A stretch of 64,000 nt of DNA from Panulirus ornatus. Lineage: Eukaryota > Arthropoda > Malacostraca > Decapoda > Palinuridae. The notes under the pieces were generated by a model. It was not told where the DNA came from. It searched no databases and saw only the letters and a list, made by a program, of their open reading frames with translations. The position numbers and the translations under genes were made by a program. Shown here in pieces: positions 1 through 11,600 of this stretch. The stretch covers positions 11,631,262-11,695,261 of the forward strand of contig NC_092228.1 of NCBI RefSeq assembly GCF_036320965.1. Reading direction: 5' to 3'. Each line of letters starts with the position of its first letter. Positions within the stretch are counted from its first letter, which is position 1.

Positions 1-906
1 TGTTCTCCTACTTCTCCTCGTTCCATCCACCTCCGACATATATATCCTCTTGGTCAATCTTTCCCCACTCATTCTCTCCATGTGACCAAACCATTTCAAA
101 ACACCCTCTCCTGCTCTCTCAACCAAACTCTTTTTATTTCCACACATCTCTCTTACCCTATTATTACTTACTCGATCAAACCACCTCACACCACATATTG
201 TCCTCAAACATCTCATTTCCAGCACATCCACCCTCCTGCACACAACTCTATCAATAGCCCACGCCTCGCAACCATACAGCATTGTTGGAACCACTATTCC
301 TTCAAACATACCCATTTTTGCTTTCCGAGACAATGTTCTTGACTTCCACACATTCTTCAAGGCTCCCAGAATTTTTGCCCCCTCCCCCACCCTATGATTC
401 ACTTCCGCTTCCATGGTTCCATCCGCTGCCAAATCCACTCCCAGATATCTAAAACACTTCACTTCCTCCAGTTTTTCTCCATTCAAACTTACCTCCCAAT
501 TGACCTGCCCCTCAAACCTACTGTACCTAATATTACCTTGTTCTTATTCACATTTACTCTCAACTTTCTTCTTTCACACATTTTACCAAACTCACTCACC
601 AGCTTCGGCAGTTTCTCACATGAATCAGCCACCAGCATTGTATCATCAGCAAACAACAACTGACTCACTTCCCAAGCTCTCTCATCCACAACAGACTGCA
701 TACTTCCCCCTCTTTCCAAAACCCTTGCATTCACCTCCCTAACAACCCCATCCATAAACAAATCAAACAACCATGGAGACATCACACACCCCTGCCGCAA
801 ACCTACATTCATTGAGAACTAATCACTTTCCTCTCTTCCTACACGTACACATGCCTTACATCCTCGATAAAAACTTTTCACTGCTTCTAACAACTTGCCT
901 CCCACA

Positions 907-908
<2 letters not shown>
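1..908 (-). mobile_element. LINE-A fragment 1 (RTE-like non-LTR retrotransposon), cut by window edge
   Basis: The minus strand encodes the C-terminal part of a LINE reverse transcriptase, including LRQGCVMSPWLF and LLFADDTMLVADSC (the F-ADD catalytic block). The downstream conserved region LYGCEAW..RPN.RW is read through several small frame breaks. The 3' end lies off the left edge; the 5' end stops abruptly at the GVGGKLLEA region where a TA microsatellite begins. It is closely similar to the copies at 3005, 7394 and 8683, so it is young. It belongs to the APE-type LINEs; the RTE assignment is inferred from RT and tail-region motifs and needs a tree. Confidence 0.9.

Positions 909-964
<56 letters not shown>
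909..964. repeat. (TA)n microsatellite
   Basis: About 28 uninterrupted TA units between the truncated 5' end of LINE-A fragment 1 and the head of a SINE-A copy. Confidence 0.97.
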
Positions 965-969
<5 letters not shown>

Positions 970-1202
970 CCCTGGGGATAGGGGAGAAAGAATACTTCCC
1001 ACGTATTCCCTGCGTGTCGTAGAAGGCGACTAAATGGGAAGGGAGAGGGGGGCTGGAAATCCTCCCGTCTTGTTTTTTTTTTTTCCCAAAGAAGGAACAA
1101 AGAAGGGGGCCAGATGAGGATATTCCCTTAAAGGCCCAGTCCTCTGTTCTTAACGCTACCTCGCTAATGCGGGAAATGGCGAATAGTATGAAAAAAAAAA
1201 AT
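965..1202 (+). mobile_element. SINE-A copy 1
   Basis: A short repeat starting with ATTATCCCTGGGGATAGGGG, with an internal T-rich tract near 1072-1085. It ends in a tail like GCTACCTCGCTAATGCGGGA followed by an A-run. The same unit occurs at 10507, 29497, 30065, 36766 and 37046. There is no ORF. I do not see a clean tRNA A/B box in the head, so the origin of the head is open. The tail resembles the LINE-A 3' end, which suggests that LINE-A mobilises it. Confidence 0.85.
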
Positions 1203-1211
1203 ATATATATA

Positions 1212-2998
1212 CAAAGGCAAACGGGATAAGAGTGAGTGCTCAAATTACAGAGGTATAAGTTTGTTGAGTATTCCTGGTAAATTATATGGGAGGGTATTGA
1301 TTGACAGGGTGAAGGCATGTACAGAGCATCAGATTGGGGAAGAGCAGTGCGGTTTCAGAAGTGGTAGAGGATGTGTGGATCAGGTGTTTGCTTTGAAGAA
1401 TGTATGTGAGAAATACTTAGAAAAGCAAATGGATTTGTATGTAGCATTTATGGATCTGGAGAAGGCATATGATAGAGTTGATAGAGATGCTCTGTGGAAG
1501 GTATTAAGAATATATGATGTGGGAGGCAAGTTGTTAGAAGCAGTGAAAAGTTTTTATTGAGGATGTAAGGCATGTGTACGTGTAGGAAGAGAGGAAAGTG
1601 ATTGGTTCTCAGTGAATGTAGGTTTGCGGCAGGGGTGTGTGATGTCTCCATGGTTGTTTAATTTGTTTATGGAAGGGAATGTTAGGGAGGTGAATGCAAG
1701 AGTTTTGGAAAGAGGGGCAAGTATGAAGTCTGTTGTGGATGAGAGAGCTTGGGAAGTGAGTCAGTTGTTCGCTGATGATACAGTGCTGGTGGCTGATTCA
1801 TGTGAGAAACTGCAGAAGCTGGAGACTGAGTTTGGTAAAGTGTGTGAAAGAAGAAACTTAAGAGTAAATGTGAATAAGAGCAAGGTTATTAGGTACAGTA
1901 GGGTTGAGGGTCAAGTCAATTGGGAGGTAAGTTTGAATGGAGAAAAACTGGAGGAAGTAAAGTGTTTTAGATATCTGGGAGTGGATCTAGTAGCAGATGG
2001 AACCATGGAAGCGGAAGTGAATCATAGGGTGGGGGAGGGGGCAAACATCCTGGGAGCCTTGAAGAATGTGTGGAAGTCGAGAACATTATCTCGAAAAACA
2101 AAAACGGGTATGTTTGAAGGAATAGTGGTTCCAACAATGTTGTATGGTTGCGAGGTGTGGGCTATGGATAGAGTTGTGCGCAGGAGGATGGATGCGCTGG
2201 AAATGAGATGTTTGAGGACAATGTGTGGTGTGAGGTGGTTTGATCGAGTAAGTAATGTAAGGGTAAGAGAGATGTTTGGAAATACAAAGAGTGTGGTTGA
2301 GAGAGCAGAAGAGGGTGTTTTGAAATGGTTTGGTCACATGGAGAGAATGAGTAAAGAAAGATTGACCAAGAGAATATATGTGTCGGAAGTGGAGGGAACG
2401 AGGAGAAGTGGGAGACCAAATTGGAGGTGAAAAGATGGAATGAAAAAGATTTTGAGTGATTGGGGCCTGAACATGCAGGAGGGTGAAAGGCGGGCAAGGA
2501 ATAGAGTGAATTGGATCGATGTGGTATACCAGGGTTGACGTGCTGTCAGTGGATTGAATCAGGGCATGTGAAGTGTCTGGGGTAAACCATGGAAAGTTGT
2601 GTGGGGCCTGGATGTGGAAAGGGAGCTGTGGTTTCGGGCATTATTGCGCGACAGCTGAAGACTGAGTGTGAACGAATGGGGCCTTTGTTGTCTTTTCCTA
2701 GTGCTACCTCGCACATATGAGGGGGGAGGGGGATGGTATTCCATGTGTGGCGAGGTGGCGATGGGAATGAATAAAGGCAGACAGTGTGAATTGTGTGCCT
2801 GGGTATATATGTATGTGTTTGTGTGTGTATATATAAGTGTACATTGAGATGTATAGGTATGTATATTTGCGTGTGTGGACGTGTATGTATATATATGTGT
2901 ATGGGGGTGGGTTGGGCCATTTCTTTCGTCTGTTTCCTTGCGCTACCTTGCATACGCGGGAGACAGCGACAAAGCAAAATAAATAAAATAAATAAATA
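1212..2998 (+). mobile_element. LINE-A copy 2, 5'-truncated, with full-length 3'UTR
   Basis: Starts inside the RT (SECSNYRGISLLSIPGKLYG) and runs through FRSGRGCVDQVFAL, MDLEKAYDRVD, LRQGCVMSPWLF and LFADDTVLVADSC to the C-terminal RPNWR region. About 450 bp of 3'UTR follows, ending GGGAGACAGCGACAAAGC plus an (AAATA)n tail. The reading frame is broken by a stop near 1558 and by frameshifts near 1770 and 2430, so this copy is not autonomous. Its 3' end directly faces the 3' end of the next copy, forming a long inverted repeat. Confidence 0.93.
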
Positions 2999-3004
2999 TA
3001 TATC

Positions 3005-5651
3005 TTATTTATTCTTTATTTTGCTTTGTCGTTGTCTCCCGCTTTTGCGAGGTAGCGCAAGGAAACAGACGAAAGAAATGGCACAACCCACCCCCATACA
3101 CAATGTACACACAAATACGCCCACACACGCGAATATACATACCTATACATCTCAATGCACACATATATATATACACACACAGACACATACATAAATAGCC
3201 ATGCACACAATCCACACTGTCTGCCCCTATTCATTCCCATCGCCACCTCGCCACACATGGAATACCATCCCCCTCCCCCCTCATATGTGCGAGGTAGCAC
3301 TAGGAAAAGACAACAAAGGCCCCATTCGTTCACACTCAGTCTTCAGCTGTCGCGCAATAATGCCCGAAACCACAGCTCCCTTTCCACATCCAGGCCCCAC
3401 ACAACTTTCCATGGTTTACCCCAGACGCTTCACATGCCCTGATTCAATCCACTGACAGCACGTCAACCCCAGTATACCACATCGATCCAATTCACTCTAT
3501 TCCTTGCCCGCCTTTCACCCTCCTGCATGTTCAGGCCCCGATCACACAAAATCTTTTTCACTCAATCTTTCCATCTCCAATTTGGTCTCCCACTTCTCCT
3601 CATTCCCTCCACCTCCGACACATATATCCTCTTGGTCAATCTTTCCTCACTCATTCTCTCCATGTGCCCAGACCATTTCAAAACACCCACTTCTGCTCTC
3701 TCAACCACGCTCTTTTTATTTCCACACATCTCTCTTACCCTTACATTACCTACTCGATCAAACCACCTCACACCACACATTGTCCTCAAACATCTCATTT
3801 CCAGCACATCCACCCTCCTGCGCACAACTCTATCCATAGCCCACGCCTCGCAACCATACAACATTGTTGGAACCACTATTCCTTCAAACATACCCATTTT
3901 TGCTTTCCGAGATAATGTTCTCGACTTCCACACATTCTTCAAGGCTCCCAGGATTTTCTCCCCCTCCCCCACCCTATGATTCACTTCCGCTTCCATGGTT
4001 CCATCCGCTGCTAGATCCACTCCCAGATATCTTAAACACTTTACTTCCTCCAGTTTTTCTCCATTCAAACTTACCTCCCAGTTGACTTGACCCTCAACCT
4101 TACTCTACCTAATAACCTTACTCTTATTCACATTTCCTAACTTTCTTCTTTCACACACTTTACCAAACTCAGTCTCCAGCTTCTGCAGTTTCTCACATGA
4201 ATCAGCCACCAGCGATGTATCATCAGCAAACAACAACTGACTCACTTCCCAAGCTCTCTCATCCACAACACACTGCATACTTGCCCCTCTTTCCAAAACT
4301 CTTGCATTCACCTCCCTAACAACCCCATTCATAAACAAATTAAACAACCATGAGACATCACACACCCCTGCTGCAAACCTACATTCACTGAGAACCAATC
4401 ACTTTCCTCTCTTCCTACACATACACATGACTTACAGCCTCGATAAAAACTTTTCACTGCTTCTAACAACTTGCCTCCCACACCATATATTCTTAATACC
4501 TTCCACAGAGCATCTCTATCAACTCTATCATATGCCTTCTCCAGATCCATAAATGCTACATACAAATCCATTTGCTTTTCTAAGTATTTCTCACATACAT
4601 TCCTCAAAGCAAACACCTGATCCACACATCCTCTACCACTTCTGAAACCACACTGCTCTTCCCCAATCTGATGCTCTGTACATGCCTTCACCCTCTCAAT
4701 CAATAGCCTCCCATATAATTTACCAGGAATACTCAACAAACTTATACCTCTGTAATTTGAGCACTCACTCTTATCCCTTTGCCTTTGTACAATGGCACTA
4801 TGCACGCATTCGCCAATCCTCAGGCACCTCACCATGAGTCATACATACATTAAATAACCTTACCAACCAGTCAACAATACAGTCACCCCCTTTTTTAATA
4901 AATTCCACTGCAATACCATCCAAGCCTGCTGCCTTGCCGGCTTTCATCTTCCGCAAAGCTTTTACTACCTCTTCTCTGTTTACCAAATCATTTTCCCTAA
5001 CCCTCTCACTTTGCACACCACCTCAACCAAAACATCCTATATCTGCCACTCTATCATCAAACACATTCAACAAACATTCAAAATACTCACTCCATCTCCT
5101 TCTCACATCACCACTACTTGTTATCACCTCCCCATTTGCGCCCTTCACTGAAGTTCCCATTTGCTCCCTTGTCTTACGCACTTTATTTACCTCCTTCCAG
5201 AACATTGTTTTATTCTCCCTAAAATTTAATGATACTCTCTCACCCCAACTCTCATTTGCCCTCTTTTTCACCTCTTGCACCTCTTTTCAGAAAAGAAGAG
5301 TGAATGTTGGGGTGAAGAGGGTGGTGAGAGTAAGTGAGCTTGGGAAGGAGACTTGTGTGAGGAAGTACCAGGAGAGACTGAGTACAGAATGGAAAAAGGT
5401 GAGAACAATGGAAGTAAGGGGAGTGGGGGAGGAATGGGATGTATTTAGGGAATCAGTGATGGATTGCGCAAAAGATGCTTGTGGCATGAGAAGAGTGGGA
5501 GGTGGGTTGATTAGAAAGGGTAGTGAGTGGTGGGATGAAGAAGTAAGATTATTAGTGAAAGAGAAGAGAGAGGCATTTGGACGATTTTTGCAGGGAAAAA
5601 ATGCAATTGAGTGGGAGATGTATAAAAGCAAGAGACAGGAGGTCAAGAGAA

Positions 5652-5655
<4 letters not shown>
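3005..5655 (-). mobile_element. LINE-A copy 3 with inverted 5' segment (twin-priming structure)
   Basis: 3005-5287 reads on the minus strand from the full 3'UTR back through the RT to KVQEVKKRANESWGE. The strand then flips: 5288-5655 reads on the plus strand from QKRRVNVGVKRVVRVSELGK to MYKSKRQEVKR, the piece that lies immediately upstream of KVQEVK in the intact copy at 8683-11755. The two breakpoints are reciprocal within about one base. Frame breaks are present (for example near 4115 and 4345), so it is inactive. A TA microsatellite abuts the outer end of the inverted segment. Confidence 0.92.
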
Positions 5656-5747
<92 letters not shown>

Positions 5748-5756
5748 CTTTTTTTT
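5656..5756. repeat. (TA)n microsatellite followed by T-run
   Basis: About 76 bp of TA, then a T-rich run that is the A-tail (complement) of the next minus-strand LINE-A copy. Confidence 0.95.
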
Positions 5757-6585
5757 TGCTTTGTCGCTGTCTCCCGCGTTTGCGAGGTAGCGCAAGGAAA
5801 CAGACGAAAGAAATGGCCCAACACACCCCCATACACATGTTTATACATACGTCCACACACGCAAATATACATACCTACACAGCTTTCCATGGTTTACCCC
5901 AGACGCTTCACATGCCCCGATTCAATCCACTGACAGCACGTCAACCCCAGTATACCGCATCGCTCCAATTCACTCTATTCCTTGCCCTCCTTTCACCCTC
6001 CTGCATGTTCAGGCACCAATCACACAAAATCTTTTTCACTCCATCTTTCCACCTCCAATTTGGTCTCCCTCTTTTCCTCGTTCCCTCCACCTCCGACACA
6101 TATATCCTCTTGGTCAATCTTTCCTCACTCATTCTCTCCATGTGCCCAAACCATTTCAAAACACCCTCTTCTGCTCTCTCAACCACACTCTTTTTATTAC
6201 CACACATCTCTCTTACCCTATTGTTACTTACTCGATCAAACCACCTCACACCACATATTGTCCTCAAACATCTCATTTCCAGCACATCCATCCTCCTGCG
6301 CACAACTCTATCCATAGCCCACGCCTCGCAACCATACAACATTGTTGGAACCACTATTCCTTCAAACATACCCATTTTTGCTTTCCGAGATAATGTTCTC
6401 GACTTCCACACATTCTTCAAGGCTCCCAGAATTTTCGCCCCCTCCCCCACCCTATGATCCACTTCCACTTCCATGGTTCCATCCGCTGCCAGATCCACTC
6501 CTAGATATCTAAAACACTTCACTTCCTCCAGTTTTTCTCCATTCAAACTCATCTCCCAATTGACTTGACCCTCAACCCTACTGTA

Positions 6586-6588
<3 letters not shown>
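5757..6588 (-). mobile_element. LINE-A copy 4, short-3'UTR subfamily
   Basis: The minus strand reads from IGTVGL/RYSRVEGQVNWE through FRYLGVDLAADGTMEV, LYGCEAWAMDRVVRRRMDVL and RGRPNWRWKDGVKKIL to the stop, then a 3'UTR lacking about 300 bp relative to copies 2 and 3. The deletion joins the stop-proximal GGAAAGCTGTG region directly to TAGGTATGTATATTTGC. The same junction occurs near 6755 and 60935. The 5' end abuts a TA microsatellite at 6588. Confidence 0.9.

Positions 6589-6630
<42 letters not shown>
6589..6630. repeat. (TA)n microsatellite
   Basis: About 21 TA units between the 5' end of LINE-A copy 4 and the 3' tail of copy 5. Confidence 0.95.
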
Positions 6631-6635
<5 letters not shown>

Positions 6636-7394
6636 TTTGTCGCTGTATCCCGCGTTTGTGAGGTAGCGCAAGGAAACAGACGAAAGAAATGGCCCAACCC
6701 ACCCCCATATACATGTATATACATACGTCCACACACGCAAATATACATACCTACACAGTTTTCCATGGTTTACCCCAGACGCTTCACATGCCCTGATTCA
6801 ATCCACTGACAGCACGTCAACCCCGGTATACCACATCGATCCAATTCAATCTATTCCTTGCCCTCCTTTCACCCTCCTGCATGTTCAGGCCCTGATCACA
6901 CAAAATCTTTTTCACTCCATCTTTCCACCTCCAATTTGGTCTCCCACTTCTCCTCGTTCCCTCCACCTCCGACACATATATCCTCTTGGTCAATCTTTCC
7001 TCACTCATTCTCTCCATGTGCCCAAACCATTTCAAAACACCCTCTTCTGCTCTCCCAACCACGCTCTTTTTATTTCCACACATCTCTCTTACCCTTACGT
7101 TACTTACTCGATCAAACCACCTCACACCACACATTGTCCTCAAACATCTCATTTCCAGCACATCCATCCTCCTGCGCACAACTCTATCCATATCCCACGC
7201 CTCGCAACCATACAACATTGTTGGAACCACTATTCCTTCAAACATACCCATTTTTGCTTTCCGAGATAATGTTCTCGACTTCCACACATTCTTCAAGGCT
7301 CCCAGGATTTTCGCCCCCTCCCCCACCCTATGATCCACTTCCGCTTCCATGATTCCATCCGCTGCCAGATCCACTCCCATATATCTAAAACACT
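6631..7394 (-). mobile_element. LINE-A copy 5, short-3'UTR subfamily, 5'-truncated
   Basis: The minus strand encodes GVDLAADGIMEAEVDHRVGE through to the stop, in one open frame of 187 codons. It is followed by the shortened 3'UTR and tail. The 5' end at about 7394 is fused without spacer to the coding-proximal 3'UTR of the next copy. Confidence 0.9.
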
Positions 7395-8497
7395 TTCCAT
7401 GGTTTACCCCAGACGCTTCACATGCCCTGATTCAATCCACTGACAGCACGTCAATCCCGGTATACCACATCAATCCAATTCACTCTACTCCTTGCCCTCC
7501 TTTCACCCTCCTGCATGTTCGGGCCCCGATCACACAAAATCTTTTCACTCCATCTTTCCACCTCCAATTTGGTCTCCCACTTCTCCTCGTTCCCTCCACC
7601 TCCGACACATATATCCTCTTGGTCAATCCTTCCTCACTCATTCTCTCCATGTGCCCAAACCATTTCAAAACACCCTCTTCTGCTCTCTCAACCACACTCT
7701 TTTTAGTACCACACATCTCTCTTACCCTATTGTTACTTACTCGATCAAACCACCTCACACCACATATTGTCCTCAAACATCTCATTTCCAGCACATCCAC
7801 CCTCCTGCGCACAACTCTATCCACAGCCCACGCCTCGCAACCATACAACATTGTTGGAACCACTATTCCTTCAAACATACCCATTTTTGCTTTCCGAGAT
7901 AATGTTCTCGACTTCCACACATTCTTCAAGGCTCCCAGGATTTTCACCCCCTCCCCCACCCTATGATCCACTTCCGCTTCCATGGTTCCATCCACTGCCA
8001 GATCCACTCCCAGATATCTAAAACACTTCACTTCCTCCAGTTTTTCTCCATTCAAACTTACCTCCCAATTGACTTGACCCTCAACCCTACTGTACCTAAT
8101 AACCTTGCTCTTTTTCACATTTACTCTTAACTTTCTTCTTTCACACACTTTACAAAACTCAGTCACCAGCTTCTGCAGTTTCTCACATGAATCAGCCACC
8201 AGCGATGTATCATCAGCGAACAACAACTGACTCACTTCCCAAGCTCTCTCATCCCCAACAGACTTCATACTTGCCCCTCTTTCCAAAACTCTTGCATTCA
8301 CCTCCCTAACAACCCCATCCATAAACAAATTAAACAACCATGGAGACATCACACACCCCTGCCGCAAACCTACATTCACTGAGAACCAATCACTTTCCTC
8401 TCTTCCTACACGTACACATGCCTTACATCCTCGATAAAAACTTTTCACTGCTTCTAACAACTTGCCTCCCACACCATATATTCTTAATACCTTCCAT
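7394..8497 (-). mobile_element. LINE-A copy 6, missing most of its 3'UTR
   Basis: The minus strand has a long near-intact frame (7480-8538) from WKVLRIYGVGGKLLEA through LRQGCVMSPWLF and LLFADDTSLVADSC to RPNWRWKDGVKR. Only about 100 bp follows the coding part before it fuses with copy 5, so the tail has been lost. The 5' end abuts a TA/TG microsatellite at 8498. Confidence 0.9.
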
Positions 8498-8521
8498 ATA
8501 TATATATATGTGTGTGTGTAT

Positions 8522-8662
8522 ATGAGCGGATGGGCCATTATTTCATCTGTTTCTTAGCACTACCTGAAAGATGTGGGAAACTGTGATCAAGTGTTATACT
8601 ACTACTACTACTACTACTACTACTAATAATAATAATAATAATAATAATAGTAATAATAACCA
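8522..8662 (+). repeat. LINE-A tail relic followed by (TAC)n(TAA)n microsatellite
   Basis: 8522-8597 is a diverged plus-strand LINE-A 3' terminus (GGGCCATTATTTCATCTG and a degenerate GGGAAACTGTGATCAAG). It runs into TAC and then TAA repeats to about 8662. The microsatellite probably grew from the old element's tail. Confidence 0.75.
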
Positions 8663-8682
8663 TATATACATATTTATTTTAT

Positions 8683-11600
8683 TTTCGCTTTGTCGCTGTC
8701 TCCCGCGTTTGCGAGGTAGCGCAAGGAAACAGACGAAAGAAATGGCCCAACCCACCCCCATACACAATGTATATACATACACGTCCACATACGCAAATAT
8801 ACATACCTATACATCTCAATGTACACATATATATACACACACAGACACATACATATATGCCCATGCACACAATTCACACTGTCTGCCTTTATTCATTCCC
8901 ATCGCCACCTCGCCACACATGGAATACCATCCCCCTCTCCCCTCATGTGTGCGAGGTAGCACTAGGAAAAGACAACAAAGGCCCCATTCGTTCACACTCA
9001 GTCTCTAGCTGTCATGCAATAATACCCGAAACCACAGCTCCCTTTCCACATCCAGGCCCCACAGAACTTTCCATGGTTTACCCCAGACGCTTCACATGCC
9101 CTGATTCAATCCACTGACAGCACGTCAACCCCGGTATACCACATCGATCCAATTCACTCTATTCCTTGCCCTCCTTTCACCCTCCTGCATGTTCAGGCCC
9201 CGATCACACAAAATCTTTTTCACTCCATCTTTCCACCTCCAATTTGGTCTCCCACTTCTCCTCGTTCCCTCCACCTCCGACACATATATCCTCTTGGTCA
9301 ATCTTTCCTCACTCATTCTCTCCATGTGCCCAAACCATTTCAAAACACCCTCTTCTGCTCTCTCAACCACACTCTTTTTATTACCACACATCTCTCTTAC
9401 CCTATTGTTACTTACTCGATCAAACCACCTCACACCACATATTGTCCTCAAACATCTCATTTCCAGCACATCCACCCTCCTGTGCACAACTCTATCCATA
9501 GCCCACGCCTAGCAACCATACAACATTGTTGGAACCACTATTCCTTCAAACATACCCATTTTTGCTTTCCGAGATAATGTTATCGACTTCCACACATTCT
9601 TCAAGGCTTCCAGAATTTTTGCCCCCTCCCCCACCCTATGATTCACTTCCGCTTCCATGGTTCCATCCACTGCCAAATCCACTCCCAGATATCTAAAACA
9701 CTTCACTTCCTCCAGTTTTTCTCCATTCAAACTTACCTCCCAATTGACTTGACCCTCAACCCTACTGTACCTAATAACCTTACTCTTATTCACATTTACT
9801 CTCAACTTTCTTCTTTCACACACTTTACCAAACTCAGTCACCAGCTCTGCAATGTCTCACATGAATCAGCCACCAGCACTGTATCATCAGCAAACAACAA
9901 CTGACTCACTTCCCAAGCTCTCTCATCCACAACACACTGCATACTTGCCCCTCTTTCCAAAACTCTTGCATTCACCTCCCTAACAACCCCATCCATAAAC
10001 AAATTAAACAACCATGGAGACATCACACACCCCTGCTGCAAACCTACATTCACTGAGAACCAATCACTTTCCTCTTTTCCTACACGTACACATGCCTTAC
10101 ATCCTCAATAAAAACTTTTCACTGCTTCTAACAACTTGCCTCCCACACCATATATCCTTAATACCTTCCCCAGAGCATCTCTGTCAACTCTATATGCCTT
10201 CTCCAGATCCATAAATGCTACAAACAAATCCATTTGCTTTTCTAAGTATTTCTCACATACATTCTTCAAAGCAAACACCTGATCCTCACATCCTCTACCA
10301 CTTCTGAAACCACACTGCTCTTCCCCAATCTGATGCTCTGTACATGCCTTCACCCTCTCAATCAATACCCTCCCATATAATTTACCAGGAATACTCAACA
10401 AACTTATATCTCTGTAATTTGAGCACTCACTCTTATCCCCTTTGTCTTTGTACAATGGTGCTATGCACGCATTCCGCCAATCCTCAGGCACCTCACCATG
10501 AGTCATCTTTCGTACTATTCGCCATTTCCCGCATTAGCGAGGTAGCGCTATGAACAGAGGACTGGGCCTTAGAGGGAATATCCTCACCTGGCCCCCTTCT
10601 CTGTTCCTTCTTTTGGAAAAAAAAAAAAAAAAAAAAGAGAAAAAAGAAAAAAAAAGAAAAAGAAAAAGAAAAAAAAATAACCTTACCAACCAGTCAACAA
10701 TACAGTCACCCCCTTTTTTTAAAAAATTCCACTGCAATACCATCCAAACCTGCTGCCTTGCTGGCTTTCATCTTCCGCAACGCTTTTACTACCTCTTCTC
10801 TGTTTACCAAATCATTTTCCCTAACCCTCTCACTTTGCACACCACCTCGACCAAAACACCCTATATCTGCCACTCTATCATCAAACACATTCAACAAACC
10901 TTCAAAATACTCACTCCATCTCCTTCTCACATCACCACTACTTGTTATCACCTCCCCATTTGCGCCCTTCACTGAAGTTCCCATTTGCTCCCTTGTCTTA
11001 CGCACTTTATTTACCTCCTTCCAGAACATCTTTTTATTCTCCCTAAAATTTAATGATACTCTCTCACCCCAACTCTCATTTGCCCTCCTTTTCACCTCTT
11101 GCACCTTTCTCTTGACCTCCTGTCTCTTTCTTTTATACATCTCCCACTCAACTGCATTTTTTCCCTGCAAAAATCGTCCAAATGCCTCTCTCTTCTCTTT
11201 CACTAATAATCTTACTTCTTCATCCCACCACTCACTACCCTTTCTAATCAACCCACCTCCCACTCTTCTCATGCCACAAGCATCTTTTGCGCAATCCATC
11301 ACTGATTCCCTAAATACATCCCATTCCTCCCCCACTCCCCTTACTTCCATTGTTCTCACCTTTTTCCATTCTGTACTCAGTCTCTCCTGGTACTTCCTCA
11401 CACAAGTCTCCTTCCCAAGCTCACTTACTCTCACCACCCTCTTCACCCCAACATTCACTCTTCTTTTCTGAAAACCTATACAAATCTTCACCTTAGCCTC
11501 CACAAGATAATGATCAGACATCCCTCCAGTTGCACCTCTCAGCACATTAACATCCAAAAGTCTCTCTTTCACGCGCCTGTCAATTAACACGTAATCCAAT

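Noticed and set aside
965..1030. tRNA-derived head for SINE-A
   Set aside because: I could not find a convincing A box/B box pair or a foldable cloverleaf; left as a SINE of unknown head origin.
773..1033. ORFs encoding poly-IY across TA repeats (also near 5577 and 6549)
   Set aside because: Translation of (TA)n microsatellites joined to transposon pieces; not genes.
6858..7352. Recurrent plus-strand ORFs rich in S, P, H and T (also at 3504, 5982, 7492, 9166 and, antisense, 60494)
   Set aside because: They are antisense to the LINE-A coding region and recur only because the LINE copies recur. No domain, start context or independent constraint is visible.
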